Assembly: GCA_029706075.1 (NCBI GenBank)
Contig: JAINUG010000192.1
Span: 1,220,001 to 1,284,000 of the forward strand
DNA: 64,000 bases
Source: Aldrovandia affinis
Taxonomy: Eukaryota; Chordata; Actinopteri; Notacanthiformes; Halosauridae
Reading direction: 5' to 3'
The first letter of the stretch is position 1. The number at the start of each line of letters is the position of its first letter. This document shows positions 53,040 through 62,849 of this stretch, piece by piece. The position numbers were made by a program, and so were the translations under genes. The notes below the pieces were generated by a model. The model was given only the letters and a program-made list of their open reading frames with translations. It was not told the DNA's origin and did not search any database.

Positions 53040-53432
53040 TCACCTGGAACAGGTGTGAAGAGGGAGTTGAAGATTTGGAAATGGGAATTTGGAAAAGAGA
53101 AACATGAATGATGGTCTTGTGGCTTTGTCATCGAGTTGGATTATGTTTTCTTTTGTGTTTGTTCTCGGTGGATAGATTTGTTGCCTGTTTTATGTTTTGT
53201 TTTAAAGGCTCTTTTGGTTAAAAAACTTTAAAAAAGTTAGTTAGCACAGAAATTTCTAAAAAGCTATTTCTAAAATATATTTCCAAAGCAATGCTACCAA
53301 TATTTTCCTAAACTTTGTAATTGGCCCTGTGTTTCTTCAACGTATTGTCTCATCTCCTATTAGGTTTCTTAAAATGTTATGCGACATCCCAAAATGTCTA
53401 AGCGTACTTGAAATCATTTTTATGAATATAAT
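53040..53432. other. Intergenic, no gene seen
   Basis: Short unannotated stretch between a MITE and a solo LTR. Confidence 0.6.
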
Positions 53433-53437
53433 ATTCT

Positions 53438-54105
53438 TGTCACGGTTTTACCTCGCTCGGCCTCTGGAGGGCGTGTGGTCATGTGATGGTCTTTTCCTTT
53501 GTTTGCTTGAGGAATCATTGTCATTTCCGCCGTCCTTCTATGGTCTTGTATCGGTGAGTTTTCTGATTACTTTCAGCTGAAAGCTATCAGTGTTCATTCC
53601 GTCCCTTATTTAAGGTCTCTGTTTTCCTCATGCAAACACTTCTGTGTCAAACTAATTGTTACACAATAGCCAGTATTCCAAACAAAGGTTTCGATTACCA
53701 CACTGTGGTTCTCTCAGTTAAAGAGAGAAGGTTCTAATTTATTTATCTCAAATAAAGGTTTAGCGTCACCACTCTGTGTGGTAGCCTTTTAGGGAGATTA
53801 ATCATCTCCAAACGAAGGGTTTTAAGCTCACCACTTAGGTGGTTCCCTTTTGAGATTTATTCTCTGTTTGTTGGGGCTATTGTTCCCCAGAGCTAAAGTC
53901 TCGATAGCCATTTATTTTCCACGCACCTCGGTGAGGAGCGTTCGCCCTTATTGGGTTGTTTCTGTTGGGTTTATTCCCGTGGAGTTTTGTCCCGGGGTTT
54001 TCCCCGCTCCTTCTGTTTTCTGATTCAGTGGCTGATTGCTTGCATTCAGCTTTTAGATACCTGTGAGATCTGTGTGTGGCTCTTCCACCTTCGATCCACA
54101 TTACA
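53438..54105 (+). mobile_element. Solo LTR, 668 bp, with perfect 5-bp target duplication
   Basis: Starts TGTCACGGTTTTACC and ends CGATCCACATTACA. Flanked by ATTCT at 53433-53437 and 54106-54110. TATA-like TTATTTAAGG lies near 53607. No internal retroviral or retrotransposon coding sequence is present, so it is probably left by recombination between two LTRs. The family differs from the 34.7-kb element. Confidence 0.85.
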
Positions 54106-54456
54106 ATTCTGTTTGAAAATAGCACACTCCAAAAAGCATATACTGTACAGTCCCGGCCAAAAGTTTTGTCGCATGAGTGGACAAAAGTGACAATTGCTAA
54201 TTACCCAACTCTTAATTAGCTAATAAAGTTAGGAAACAACACAAATTAATCATAAGTGTCTAAAGTTTATTTAGATACCATCAAAACAAAAATTTCATAG
54301 ATGCTTATAAGGTTTATTGCTTGATAATGATGAACAAGCCAGTTTCTACCTGGACGAAAGTCTTGTCGCAAATCAAATTATAATCAAGAAATTGTATCTT
54401 TCTCAAAAAGTAAATAAAATAACAAATGAAAACTCAGTCTAGTATTTCATCATGGA

Positions 54457-54677
54457 CTATAAGTTAAGAAATGTATATCTTGTATGGGTTCCTTTGGCCT
54501 GCAGAACAGTTGCCATCCGGTTTGGCAGAGAGTCGTAGAGCTTGTTGATGAAGTCGTCGGGGATGGCATGGAAGGCCACCTTGCAGGCATCCCAAAGCTC
54601 CTCCAAGTTCTTCGGCTTGGTCCTCCAAGCTTCCTCCTTCATTCTTCCCCAGATATGCTCAATAATATTCATATCTG
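54457..54677 (-). pseudogene. Inverted duplicate of the transposase C-terminus (left arm)
   Basis: The minus strand encodes DMNIIEHIWGRMKEEAWRTK and onward to QAKGTHTRY, the same C-terminus as the right arm. A few replacements are visible (ELWDACK for EFWDACK, PDDFIN for PDNFIN, PNRMAT for PNQMAT). The stop codon is lost, adding TFLNL before a stop. It has no N-terminal partner of its own on this strand. Confidence 0.88.
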
Positions 54678-55489
54678 ACGACAGCTTGCTGGACCGACTG
54701 TCAAAAGCCAGCCCCATGTCAACCGCCTCACAGCTCCAGGAGGAGTGGACGCCAGCAATGCCTGTTTCGTCAAGAACTGTACATTGGTTTCTTGCTCGCA
54801 ATGGTCTCCACGGTTGTATTGCTGCCCAGAAACCAGCACTAAACAAGAGACAGCTAAGAAATCGTGTTGCGTACACCAAGGCCCATAGCCTGACGGAAGG
54901 GTGGACAGCAGAAAAGTGGCGAAAAATAGATTTTTCAGATGAATCGTCAGTTGAGCTCCATCCCAAGCACCGCCAATATTGTCAACGACCCTCTGGGGCC
55001 CATCTGGACCCACGGTTCACCCAGAAGACAGTCAAATTTGGAGGTGGAAAGATTATGGTTTGGGGTTACGTCCAATACGGAGGTGCCAGGGAGATCTGTA
55101 AGGTGGATGGTAACATTGACAGTGCCAAATATCAACAGATTCTTGCCTCCCAGTACATTCCCAACTACAAAAGGGGTCAGATGTTTCAACAGGATGGAGC
55201 TCCTTGCCATACCTCAGGTTCCACTATGAAGTTTCTCAGGGGGAAGAAGATCAATGTCCTTCAGGGATGGCCAGCACAGTCTCCAGATATGAATATTATT
55301 GAGCATATCTGGGGAAGAATGAAGGAGGAAGCTTGGAGGACCAAGCCGAAGAACTTGGAGGAGTTTTGGGATGCCTGCAAGGTGGCCTTCCATGCCATCC
55401 CCGACAACTTCATCAACAAGCTCTACGACTCTCTGCCAAACCAGATGGCAACTGTTCTGCAGGCCAAAGGAACCCATACAAGATATTAA
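54678..55489 (+). CDS. Tc1/mariner-type transposase, N-terminally truncated, D(35)E
   Basis: Open to TAA at 55487. It starts inside the second helix-turn-helix (ASQLQEEWTP...VSSRTVHWFL), then WRKIDFSDESSVELHP with the first catalytic Asp. GGGKIMVWGYVQYGG follows, then MFQQDGAPCHT with the second Asp, and AQSPDMNIIEHIWGRMKEE with the Glu. Thirty-five residues separate the second Asp and the Glu. This is one more than in Tc1 and matches the DD35E group reported from vertebrates. The protein ends AKGTHTRY. The first DNA-binding helix-turn-helix is missing, so binding to its own ends is doubtful. An in-frame ATG is at 54716; a further upstream ATG at 54542 lies in the antisense arm and would add about 45 chimeric residues. 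Confidence 0.85.
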
Positions 55490-55815
55490 TTTCTTAACTT
55501 ATAGTCCATGATGAAATACTAGACTGATTTTTCATTTGTTATTTTATTTACTTTTTGAGAAAGATACAATTTCTTGATTATAATTTGATTTGCGACAAGA
55601 CTTTCGTCCAGGTAGAAACTGGCTTGTTCATCATTATCAAGCAATAAACCTTATAAGCATCTATGAAATTGTTGTTTTGATGGTATCTAAATAAACTTTA
55701 GACACTTATGATTAATTTGTGTTGTTTCCTAACTTTATTAGCTAATTAAGAGTTGGGTAATTAGCAATTGTCACTTTTGTCCATTCATGCGACAAAACTT
55801 TTGGCCGGGACTGTA

Positions 55816-57360
55816 TACATCCTTCCTATGATGTTGATTGATACATCACATTACATCATTACACCAGCCGTAAAACATGACATACAACACTGACACAAAA
55901 TATAACACGAGCACCATCACACACCAACGTATACTTCATATAGACTACTGAAAATGTAACTTTGACTCTCAGCTAAATGCAAATGTTTGCGAATGCAAAC
56001 ACAATTATTCATTTGTTTGTGAAGAACAATTACAATTCTCCCTTTTAAGGACACCTGGAGCCATTCCGTTTTATAGCTATTCACATGTTACTTTGTGATT
56101 GCCTTACCAGATGTATGCCTGATATATGCTTAGTTAAGTTTGAGACTTTTTGGAATGAAAGGAGCGAGTGTTTGTCAAAGTGAATACCACGGAATTGACT
56201 TGGCCTTACTAATTACATACATGGAGTCATCAGCCCTCGCAAGGCTGAATCACCCAGCTGAGCAGTTTGCAGTTTGTGCTCATTTCCCTTTACTTATTAG
56301 TTATTTCTTCTCCACATGCAACCACCCCAGGTGCCTGTTGAGACACTGAGTTTAACACAGCCACATACTCTGACAAGTAATGGTGCTATTATGTTATCGT
56401 GTATTTGCACACAAGCTGCAGAGTTTATGTGGAGTGTCATGGACGTATCCCCAAGGGAAAGTTGCTGCTATTTTAATGTCTCTTGTTTCCCCTGAGACCA
56501 AATCCATGCCGGCATGATACAGGAGTCAGGGGATCCATATATTACCGTGCAGGAGAGCTCTCCATGTTCCACCCAGTGACGTTTTATGCAGCACAAATGT
56601 AATCTTGCTTGTTACCGCTACTCAGTGTAATGTGACTTTATTACCCAACCCTCTGTGTCAAGCTAATTGACGGTAATGAAAGAACATTCGCATTGCCATT
56701 GGTGACAATGGTCCCGAAAGGTTTTGTGTCATTTTCTCATTTGATATTCGGCTACCCAAAAAATATAAAAACTATCTCACGCTCAGATTCAGCGCTGTTT
56801 TCATGTTATTTAAGCGAAATCACTCTCCGCATTAATGGAATTACTCAGAAATAATCATCTGCATTGCACTGTTCATGATGGAAGATTATTTCTTCTTTGA
56901 ATTTATTGAAGTAAAAAAGCAATTCACTGCAATTCAATTTTTATAAAGGCATCATTTATAAGATTGTTTGTAAGGATATTTTGATTTATATATATATTTT
57001 ATCTCTCCCCCTCTTTCTCCCTCTCCTAGTTACAATTGCTCAGACAATAGTCAAATCATTTTAGATTTTTAGGCATATCTGTCATGACCGATGTGCACCA
57101 TGACTGTTATAAACCAGTAAGACTGCACAAACTAATAATTTAACTATTGTGCAAATTACAAATGATCATTGCCAGACAGGAAAACAAAATCTTTCAAAAT
57201 GTGGAAAGTATTTCACTACCATGGCTCTCCGACCAATTATTTACAAACAAGGATTCAGACCAATACCACAGATTTATATAAACATGATTGGGAGCACTGA
57301 ATTTCTCTCACAGAAGCTACATTTCTCTTTCTCTGATCGCTACTGATTAATCATGTCTGT
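55816..57360. other. Intergenic, no gene seen
   Basis: 56150-56760 is non-repetitive, mixed-composition DNA without frames resembling proteins, a candidate conserved regulatory stretch. No mobile element was recognised. Confidence 0.5.
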
Positions 57361-57362
57361 TT

Positions 57363-57735
57363 AGGGCCTCCCAGGTGATGTAGCGTTGGAACGTCCGATG
57401 CTGCCCACTGCAACCGGGGTTCAATTCCACTAGGTTGTGCCAGTCTTGGCTCTGGCTGGGACTGCCACTAGGGGGCAGCAATTGGCTGTCTGCCCCAGGG
57501 TGGGGGGAGGGAGGCTGATACAAGCTCGCTGTGTATAGGAGTGGCCCTGTGAACATACCGGAGTTACGGTGATTGCTTAGTGGGTTCTGGCTCGGAAGAG
57601 GCGGTGCTCCGCACATGCCACTGCCGGTTTATGGACTACGGCAGCGAGCTCTCAATATAAGGGAGGGGATAATTGACATGAAAAAGAGGGTATAATTGGC
57701 TACTAAATTGGGAGAAAATGGGGAAAAAACTGCAA
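57363..57735 (+). repeat. SINE family B, copy 4
   Basis: Starts GGCCTCCCAGGTGATGTAGC, with box B-like GGGGTTCAATTCC. It continues CCACTAGGGGGCAGCAATTG then GGCTGTCTGCCCCAGG and ends AGGGTATAATTGGCTACTAA ahead of an A-rich tail. It aligns over its length with copies at 13.86, 23.93 and 34.21 kb. Confidence 0.8.
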
Positions 57736-57769
57736 AAAGAGAAAATAGAAAATAAATAATAATCATGTC

Positions 57770-59899
57770 TGCTTTGAATAAAGCAATGTTGCCTACTGCA
57801 GTTATAAGAGCCAAAACGTTTTCCTGCTGTTTTAGCATTTATTAACGAAATCAAAAGGAATGGGAAGCACTGAGATTTTGTTCTACATTTTGTTTGCCGT
57901 GATGGAGCTATTTGAGAATCTACTTTTCATACAGTATGTCTGAAAACTCAATTGCATTTGCCTTCCTCTTCCATTCTCAATTATAATCAAATTATTATTA
58001 GAATTAATTTTTCACATTTCACTTGTTTTATTTAGATTTGTTTTTACCAGACACTGCAGGTGATTTATTCTCAGTCATACCGACAAAAGAGTCATTTTGA
58101 AGGGACAAAAATACTCTTATAAGACGGAGAAGTTCAGGATGACTAATTTGACTATATTCATGAGTCAAAGTTAAGGAAAAACGTTCAATGAGTCATGGTC
58201 CCAGCCAGGGGTGGACTGGGACCAAGAAACTGCCCTAGACTTTCGGCCTCACGCTGTTAGCATTGAAAGCTTAATATATCTCTGATATTTAAGATTGTAA
58301 CTTGTTGCTTCTGCTAGCTTTCCGTTACGGTACGGAATCTTGTGTATGTGTGAGCATGTGCATTTTTAAGCTACAAACCACTGGCTTGCTTTGATTACAT
58401 TGAAAGGTGTTACGGCCGGCCACAGCCATTATGGGGAGTGGGATTCTACAAAGCAGCCGTTTGCGATGCGTGTGGATGTGCATGTGTGTGTTTTCAAGTG
58501 CCTGTCAGCATTGTTATCTAAGCAACAATCTAACCAGAAATGAGGTGCTAAATTATACTGCACATTAGACACCCAATTATGAAATATATATATACCGTAT
58601 ACAGGTTTTTTTTAAATACACAGAGGAAATGCAAGCCCTCATTTTCATCACTGTATTTCAGCAGAAAACAATGTCTCCCTTCAAATTGCACACCAACGCA
58701 TACAGAAGCAATTACAGGGAAAAAGTTTCAGTTTGTAGAACAAGATTTTTTTCTTTCATTCTTTCATATGTATACTTTCACAGGTATAGCTCTTTTGACA
58801 GCAAGCTGGCTATAAGCAAGCATGCTACAAAACAAACGGACTCCCAAATCTTATCAAACTAATGTTGATTATGGCTTGTAACTGGCTAACAGTTCTGCAG
58901 TTCTCCATTATGTAATTAAGCACGTTCATCAATGCTGCTCAGTTTGGCAATTCTCTTATCTTAAGTGATTGCAGACAAATGAATGAATATATGCCAAACT
59001 ACAGTTAATATGTTGACTAAATGTTAACTATGTATATGGAGAGAGTAATATATCAAGTGATCAGAAAAGATTTTTAATAAATATAGTTGATACAGGGCTA
59101 TGTGATTACATTTTAATTACGACTTTTAAGAATTTCTCTGATTCTCGCAGCCATTCACTTACGGTCATTTAGACTTCACTTCATTCATCCTGACCGTGCT
59201 TTTTAATATATGCCATTTAGCAGACGCTTTTTATCAACTTTGAAAGGGGTTCATACTGTGAGAGCAATAAGGTGAAGAAGACGCAAATGCATTTTCCCAA
59301 CCATTAGCTCTTCAGTGAAAGGTTACTCTGGCCCACTGCAAAAACCACATTATGCTCAAGAACAAGAGACACATCTTTACGATTAACCCTTAGATGCACA
59401 GCCTGTAGAACATACACCTTTCCACACTGCTAGGCAATGCTATATGGAAAAATGTTTACAATATTAAGCTTTTCAATTAGGCTTTTATTTATTGGGCGGT
59501 TATTGGTTTCCACAACTATATGGTGAGACAGTCAAACTTTCTGTTGTTTTTAACATAAGGGCTGAACTAAGAGCCCTATTTAAAATGATCATAGGTGAGA
59601 TGCGTGAAATTATCACCATTTATGAAAGATAAATGTACAAACATAAAGGATCGCAAAATGCAATTCAGGAAAGACAAAGAGCATATGAGTGAGAGGCAGC
59701 TGGCCAGTGCGCTTGGTGATACTGTCCTACACAGAGAGAGAGCGAGGAGAGTGAGTCAGACAGCTGCCCAGTGTGCTGAGTGAGGTTGTTCTACAGATAG
59801 GCAGTCCCAGAGAGCTGTTGTTACATTTGAAATGTCCTTGTGAGTGATAGTAGCACGTGATTGTTTTTTGATATGCAATTCAGTTATAATATGCAGTGG
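57770..59899. other. Intergenic, fragments only
   Basis: Two small fragments: 58206-58250 (CAGGGGTGGACTGGGACCAA, a hAT-MITE end type) and 59210-59235 (GCCATTTAGCAGACGCTTTT, a SINE/L2 tail on the minus strand). No gene. Confidence 0.5.
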
Positions 59900-60241
59900 T
59901 TCAAGAGCAGCGGTCCTCAACCCTGGACCTGGAGAGCCACAGGGTCTGCTGCTGGTTTTTGTTTTCACCTTAAAATCAGCAACCAATTCAGACCCAATAA
60001 ACCAGGTGAGGTACTGAGTAGTCAATTGCTTTAATTTATTAATTGAAGGGCACCTGACTCGATTGAAAAAATTGCCACAGATAATACAATCTATCAATAT
60101 ACATCATTGATGGTAGTATAGTGTATGGTATTTTCACTTTGTGACAAGCCAACATATAAATTTGCCCATTTATACATTTTCCTACTATCATAGAATGTTC
60201 AGGATGTGACAGAGTGGGGCATTTGTAAATATTCTATCAAT

Positions 60242-60433
60242 ATGAGTGGGTGGGAAAATGACTCCAATGTCGAATTCTCAGACAGTGCGAATGAGACAAA
60301 AAATAGCCCAGTATGGGCATCAATACCAGGGCAGTTTATGACTTACAGATTTGTGCCGTGTCTCTCATCATCAGAGTCTGACACGAACTCAGAATTTGTG
60401 TCAAATATTGATATTGCTGCTGCCCCTCCATAG
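60242..60433 (+). other. Short acidic open frame inside the composite transposon
   Basis: MSGWENDSNVEFSDSANETK opens a 63-residue Ser/Asp/Glu-rich frame with MTYRFVPCLSSSESDTNSEF and ends AAAPP. Its composition and the YRFxP motif recall the N-terminus of transposon-linked fish proteins, but I cannot identify it. It runs opposite to the THAP remnant. It may be chance. Confidence 0.2.
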
Positions 60434-61134
60434 AATTCACTCAGATTCAGATCCCAATTGCCTGGGACTGGTATACAAGCTAGCTGTCGTAGATAGATGC
60501 TAATGAAGTTCCAATTAGCAGATTCCAGAGCTCACAGCTGAAGAGAGGTTGACCATGATGTTGTTAGTCAGCTCTGTGAGTGAGTGAGTGTCCCAAGCAG
60601 GCTACGTTAGCTACTTCATTGAGTGAGAATAATTAGCTAGCTAGCTATCAAACAAATAAACTCGAAATAAAAAGCGGTATGTACTTTACAGGAATGTATT
60701 GATTTAGGACAAGCTAGTCCATACCCCACTGCAGCATTTCTATTTTGTCTGTGGCTAATCACCTAGGCTTTCCCATTTTCATTCTTTGACCCCGTCAGTA
60801 CTAGCCAACTGCAGTCATGTTTATATTATGATCATTGCTGTTTGTGGAAGATAGCAAATGCTATGTGATCTTATAAACAGGATTATATATATATACTATA
60901 TTCTAGAATCTAGATGATAAAACTAGCTCAATTAGCTCAGAGGGGAAGGGAACGCAGTGGGGCTCAGCGTCTGTGTTTGCTTTAGATGTTTAGTCGCGAG
61001 CGCCTGTATATAGAAAAATTGACAGGCTATCTAGCTGGCTGGTCAAACAGGTACTCCGCTGTTATATGGTAGTTGGAGCTAGCTAGTTTGTGTTATCTTG
61101 GACAGATAATTGGTGTCAACGTTGTAATGTAATG

Positions 61135-62042
61135 CAGTGGCGGGCCGTGCATTTCACACCTAGGCCTTCAGTAGTGCTCCGTCTGAATCAATCCACCCCT
61201 CAATAACTAGTTTATGGCTATAAAAACCATCTTATTATGCAGAAATGCAGTATAAAGAGCCGTTGCATCGCAGATAGATAACTCGTGTAGCCAGAATAAA
61301 TGCCTTTACTGAAGAAACAAACCCGGAGTGCACAAGTCTCCTTGACACAACACAAAAAAGCATCAATAATAACCTCATAAAATTGCAATATTATTTAGGA
61401 AAATAGCAACATTTTACTCACCAAAAATCTTTATTATTTGTACACAAAATCCATCCTCCTTTCTTTCTTCAAAAAGAGTTCAATTACTCTGTCGTACAGA
61501 TTATCCGTGCGTTTCAGTTCCATCAAGAAGTCCTTTTCTATCGCCATCGAAGCTAATGCTGAAAGTCGAGCCTGCCCTGTCGTATTTCTGGCATAAGTTT
61601 GAATTCGCTTTAGGGCTGAAAATGTCCGCTCGCTAGCTCTGGCTAGTACACTCTCTGACTATCCAATCAAAGGGTGTGAATACGCTGACATTACTGTACG
61701 CCTGCTAGAAGGCCTTGGTGTCGCCAACTCAAAATCTGATTGGTTGAAGCAACAGTTTGATCGACACTTATTTTATGCTACAGGGCCCGCAGAACTGATT
61801 GTGAAGGCCTCCAGGCAGATTTATTTGACCCTGGCAACAAATGATGGCTGAAATGTGATTGGTTAAATGCTTTAATATGAAAATACACGTCTGGAAGCAG
61901 CGCAACCAGGGGAAAAGCTATGAAAGGAAGCGGACAGACCATTTGGAATTATTTAATAAGTATTCATGGACAAAATATAATTAACATCAGTCTGTGATTC
62001 AGATATTTTTTAGGCCTTGCAGGCCCTGATGGCCCACCACTG
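61135..62042 (-). mobile_element. Nested hAT element, 908 bp, with 8-bp target duplication
   Basis: Ends CAGTGGCGGGCCGTGC and, inverted, CAGTGGTGGGCCATCAGGGC; both contain a TAGGCCT/AGGCC block further in. Flanked by ATGTAATG at 61127-61134 and 62043-62050. It contains a hAT transposase C-terminal remnant (61434-61660) on the minus strand. Confidence 0.88.
61434..61660 (-). pseudogene. hAT transposase C-terminal dimerisation region
   Basis: The minus strand reads ASERTFSALKRIQTYARNTT, then GQARLSALASMAIEKDFLME and ends RVIELFLKKERRMDFVYK with stop TAA at 61434-61436. SERxFSALKRIKT...TGQxRLxxLAxxxIE is the signature of the hAT dimerisation domain. The frame is open over about 75 codons, but the rest of the transposase (DDE catalytic core, zinc finger) is missing. 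Confidence 0.85.
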
Positions 62043-62109
62043 ATGTAATGTAATGTAACATTAGTGGTGTTAAGGCAGCCTAGTTTACTTAACACAGTAG
62101 TTAAGCTAG

Positions 62110-62450
62110 TTAGCTAGCTAGCCAAATTGATGAAACATATCTTGAATCCTCCCTCACTTCTGGAAAGCCTGTCTCGGTCTCTTCATCATTGGTCTCCCAT
62201 CTTCCCCTCAACTTGGTTAAAAAAACAGATGGTACTGCTGCGGGTTTTAAGACCTGGGAGATTCTCATTTCCATCTTGAACATGCTCATCAGGGTATTCT
62301 TCAAAATGATCTGCAGCGAAATGCTCACTACAAATATAGCTAGGTGTGTTATCTCTCACTGACCACGGTACACCCATTTTCCCCATGTTTTCTTCATCTT
62401 TTCATTATTTATGGGGAACCTGTGGACATTTATCCCCTTTTCCTGATTTG
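62110..62450 (-). pseudogene. THAP-type zinc finger remnant
   Basis: The minus strand reads KDEENMGKMGVPWSVRDNTP then SYICSEHFAADHFEE, and after a one-base frame change VLKPAAVPSVFL. CSEHF supplies the last two zinc ligands (C-x2-H) of a THAP C2CH finger, and LKPxAVPSVF is its C-terminal AVPTIF box. The first Cys pair would lie in the decayed part near 62430-62455, where two in-frame stops occur. THAP domains bind transposon ends in P elements and are fused to hAT-type proteins in animals. Confidence 0.75.
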
Positions 62451-62496
62451 CCAAATTATAGCAGCTAGCCACCAGACAATTTTAATAGTATTAACA

Positions 62497-62560
62497 CTTT
62501 GTTGTACGTCGCTCTGGATAAGAGCGTCTGCCAAATGCCTGTAATGTAATGTAATGTATT
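62497..62560 (+). repeat. SINE/L2 tail fragment
   Basis: GTACGTCGCTCTGGATAAGA then GCGTCTGCCAAATGCC and a (TGTAA)n end TGTAATGTAATGTAATGTA. Only the 3' tail is present, inside the composite transposon. Confidence 0.8.
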
Positions 62561-62849
62561 TTGCACAACTCCTCTCTCTATCCTTGTATTGGCTCCAGTT
62601 AGTTTTATCCACAGCAAATGGTTGACTGTATGTCATGGAATGTTGGCAAAAATAGAACATAATTTTAAATAAAAAATCGTTTTTATGTTTTTTGTGTGTA
62701 GATTTGTCACATGTCACAATCTTTATGGACACTTGTTTGTTTTATTTCTGCAAAGTTGTTACGAAAGTGTCAGGTGCCCTATAAGTGCTGAGTAACAATG
62801 AAAACCAACAGACCAGGTGGCTCTCCAGGACCACTGTTCAAGAGGTAAT

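Larger units (their letters stand above)
54148..55813 (+). mobile_element. Foldback Tc1-type (DD35E) element, 1666 bp
   Basis: Ends are CAGTCCCGGCCAAAAG with TA on both sides (54146-54147, 55814-55815). The left arm 54148-54677 is the near-identical inverted copy of the right arm 55284-55813: both are 530 bp, with no net length difference and few mismatches. The centre 54678-55283 codes for the middle of a transposase. The genuine 5' end has been replaced by an inverted copy of the 3' end, giving a 530-bp hairpin around a 606-bp loop. Confidence 0.93.
59908..62836 (-). mobile_element. Composite DNA transposon with 8-bp target duplication and THAP remnant
   Basis: Outer ends CAGCGGTCCTCAACCCTGG (left) and, inverted, CAGTGGTCCTGGAGAGCCAC (right), which lacks about 12 bp of the left repeat. 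Both continue into GGTCTG(CT)xGGTTTT blocks and share a subterminal GGGCACCTGAC. TTCAAGAG flanks both ends (59900-59907 and 62837-62844). Eight-base duplications are made by hAT and P superfamilies, and the CAG start favours hAT. It carries a decayed THAP domain on the minus strand, a short SINE tail and a nested hAT element. Confidence 0.85.

Noticed and set aside
61434..62450. A single THAP-hAT fusion gene (THAP12-like) on the minus strand
   Set aside because: An exact 8-bp duplication places the hAT domain in a separate nested element, so the two domains were not one gene at this site.
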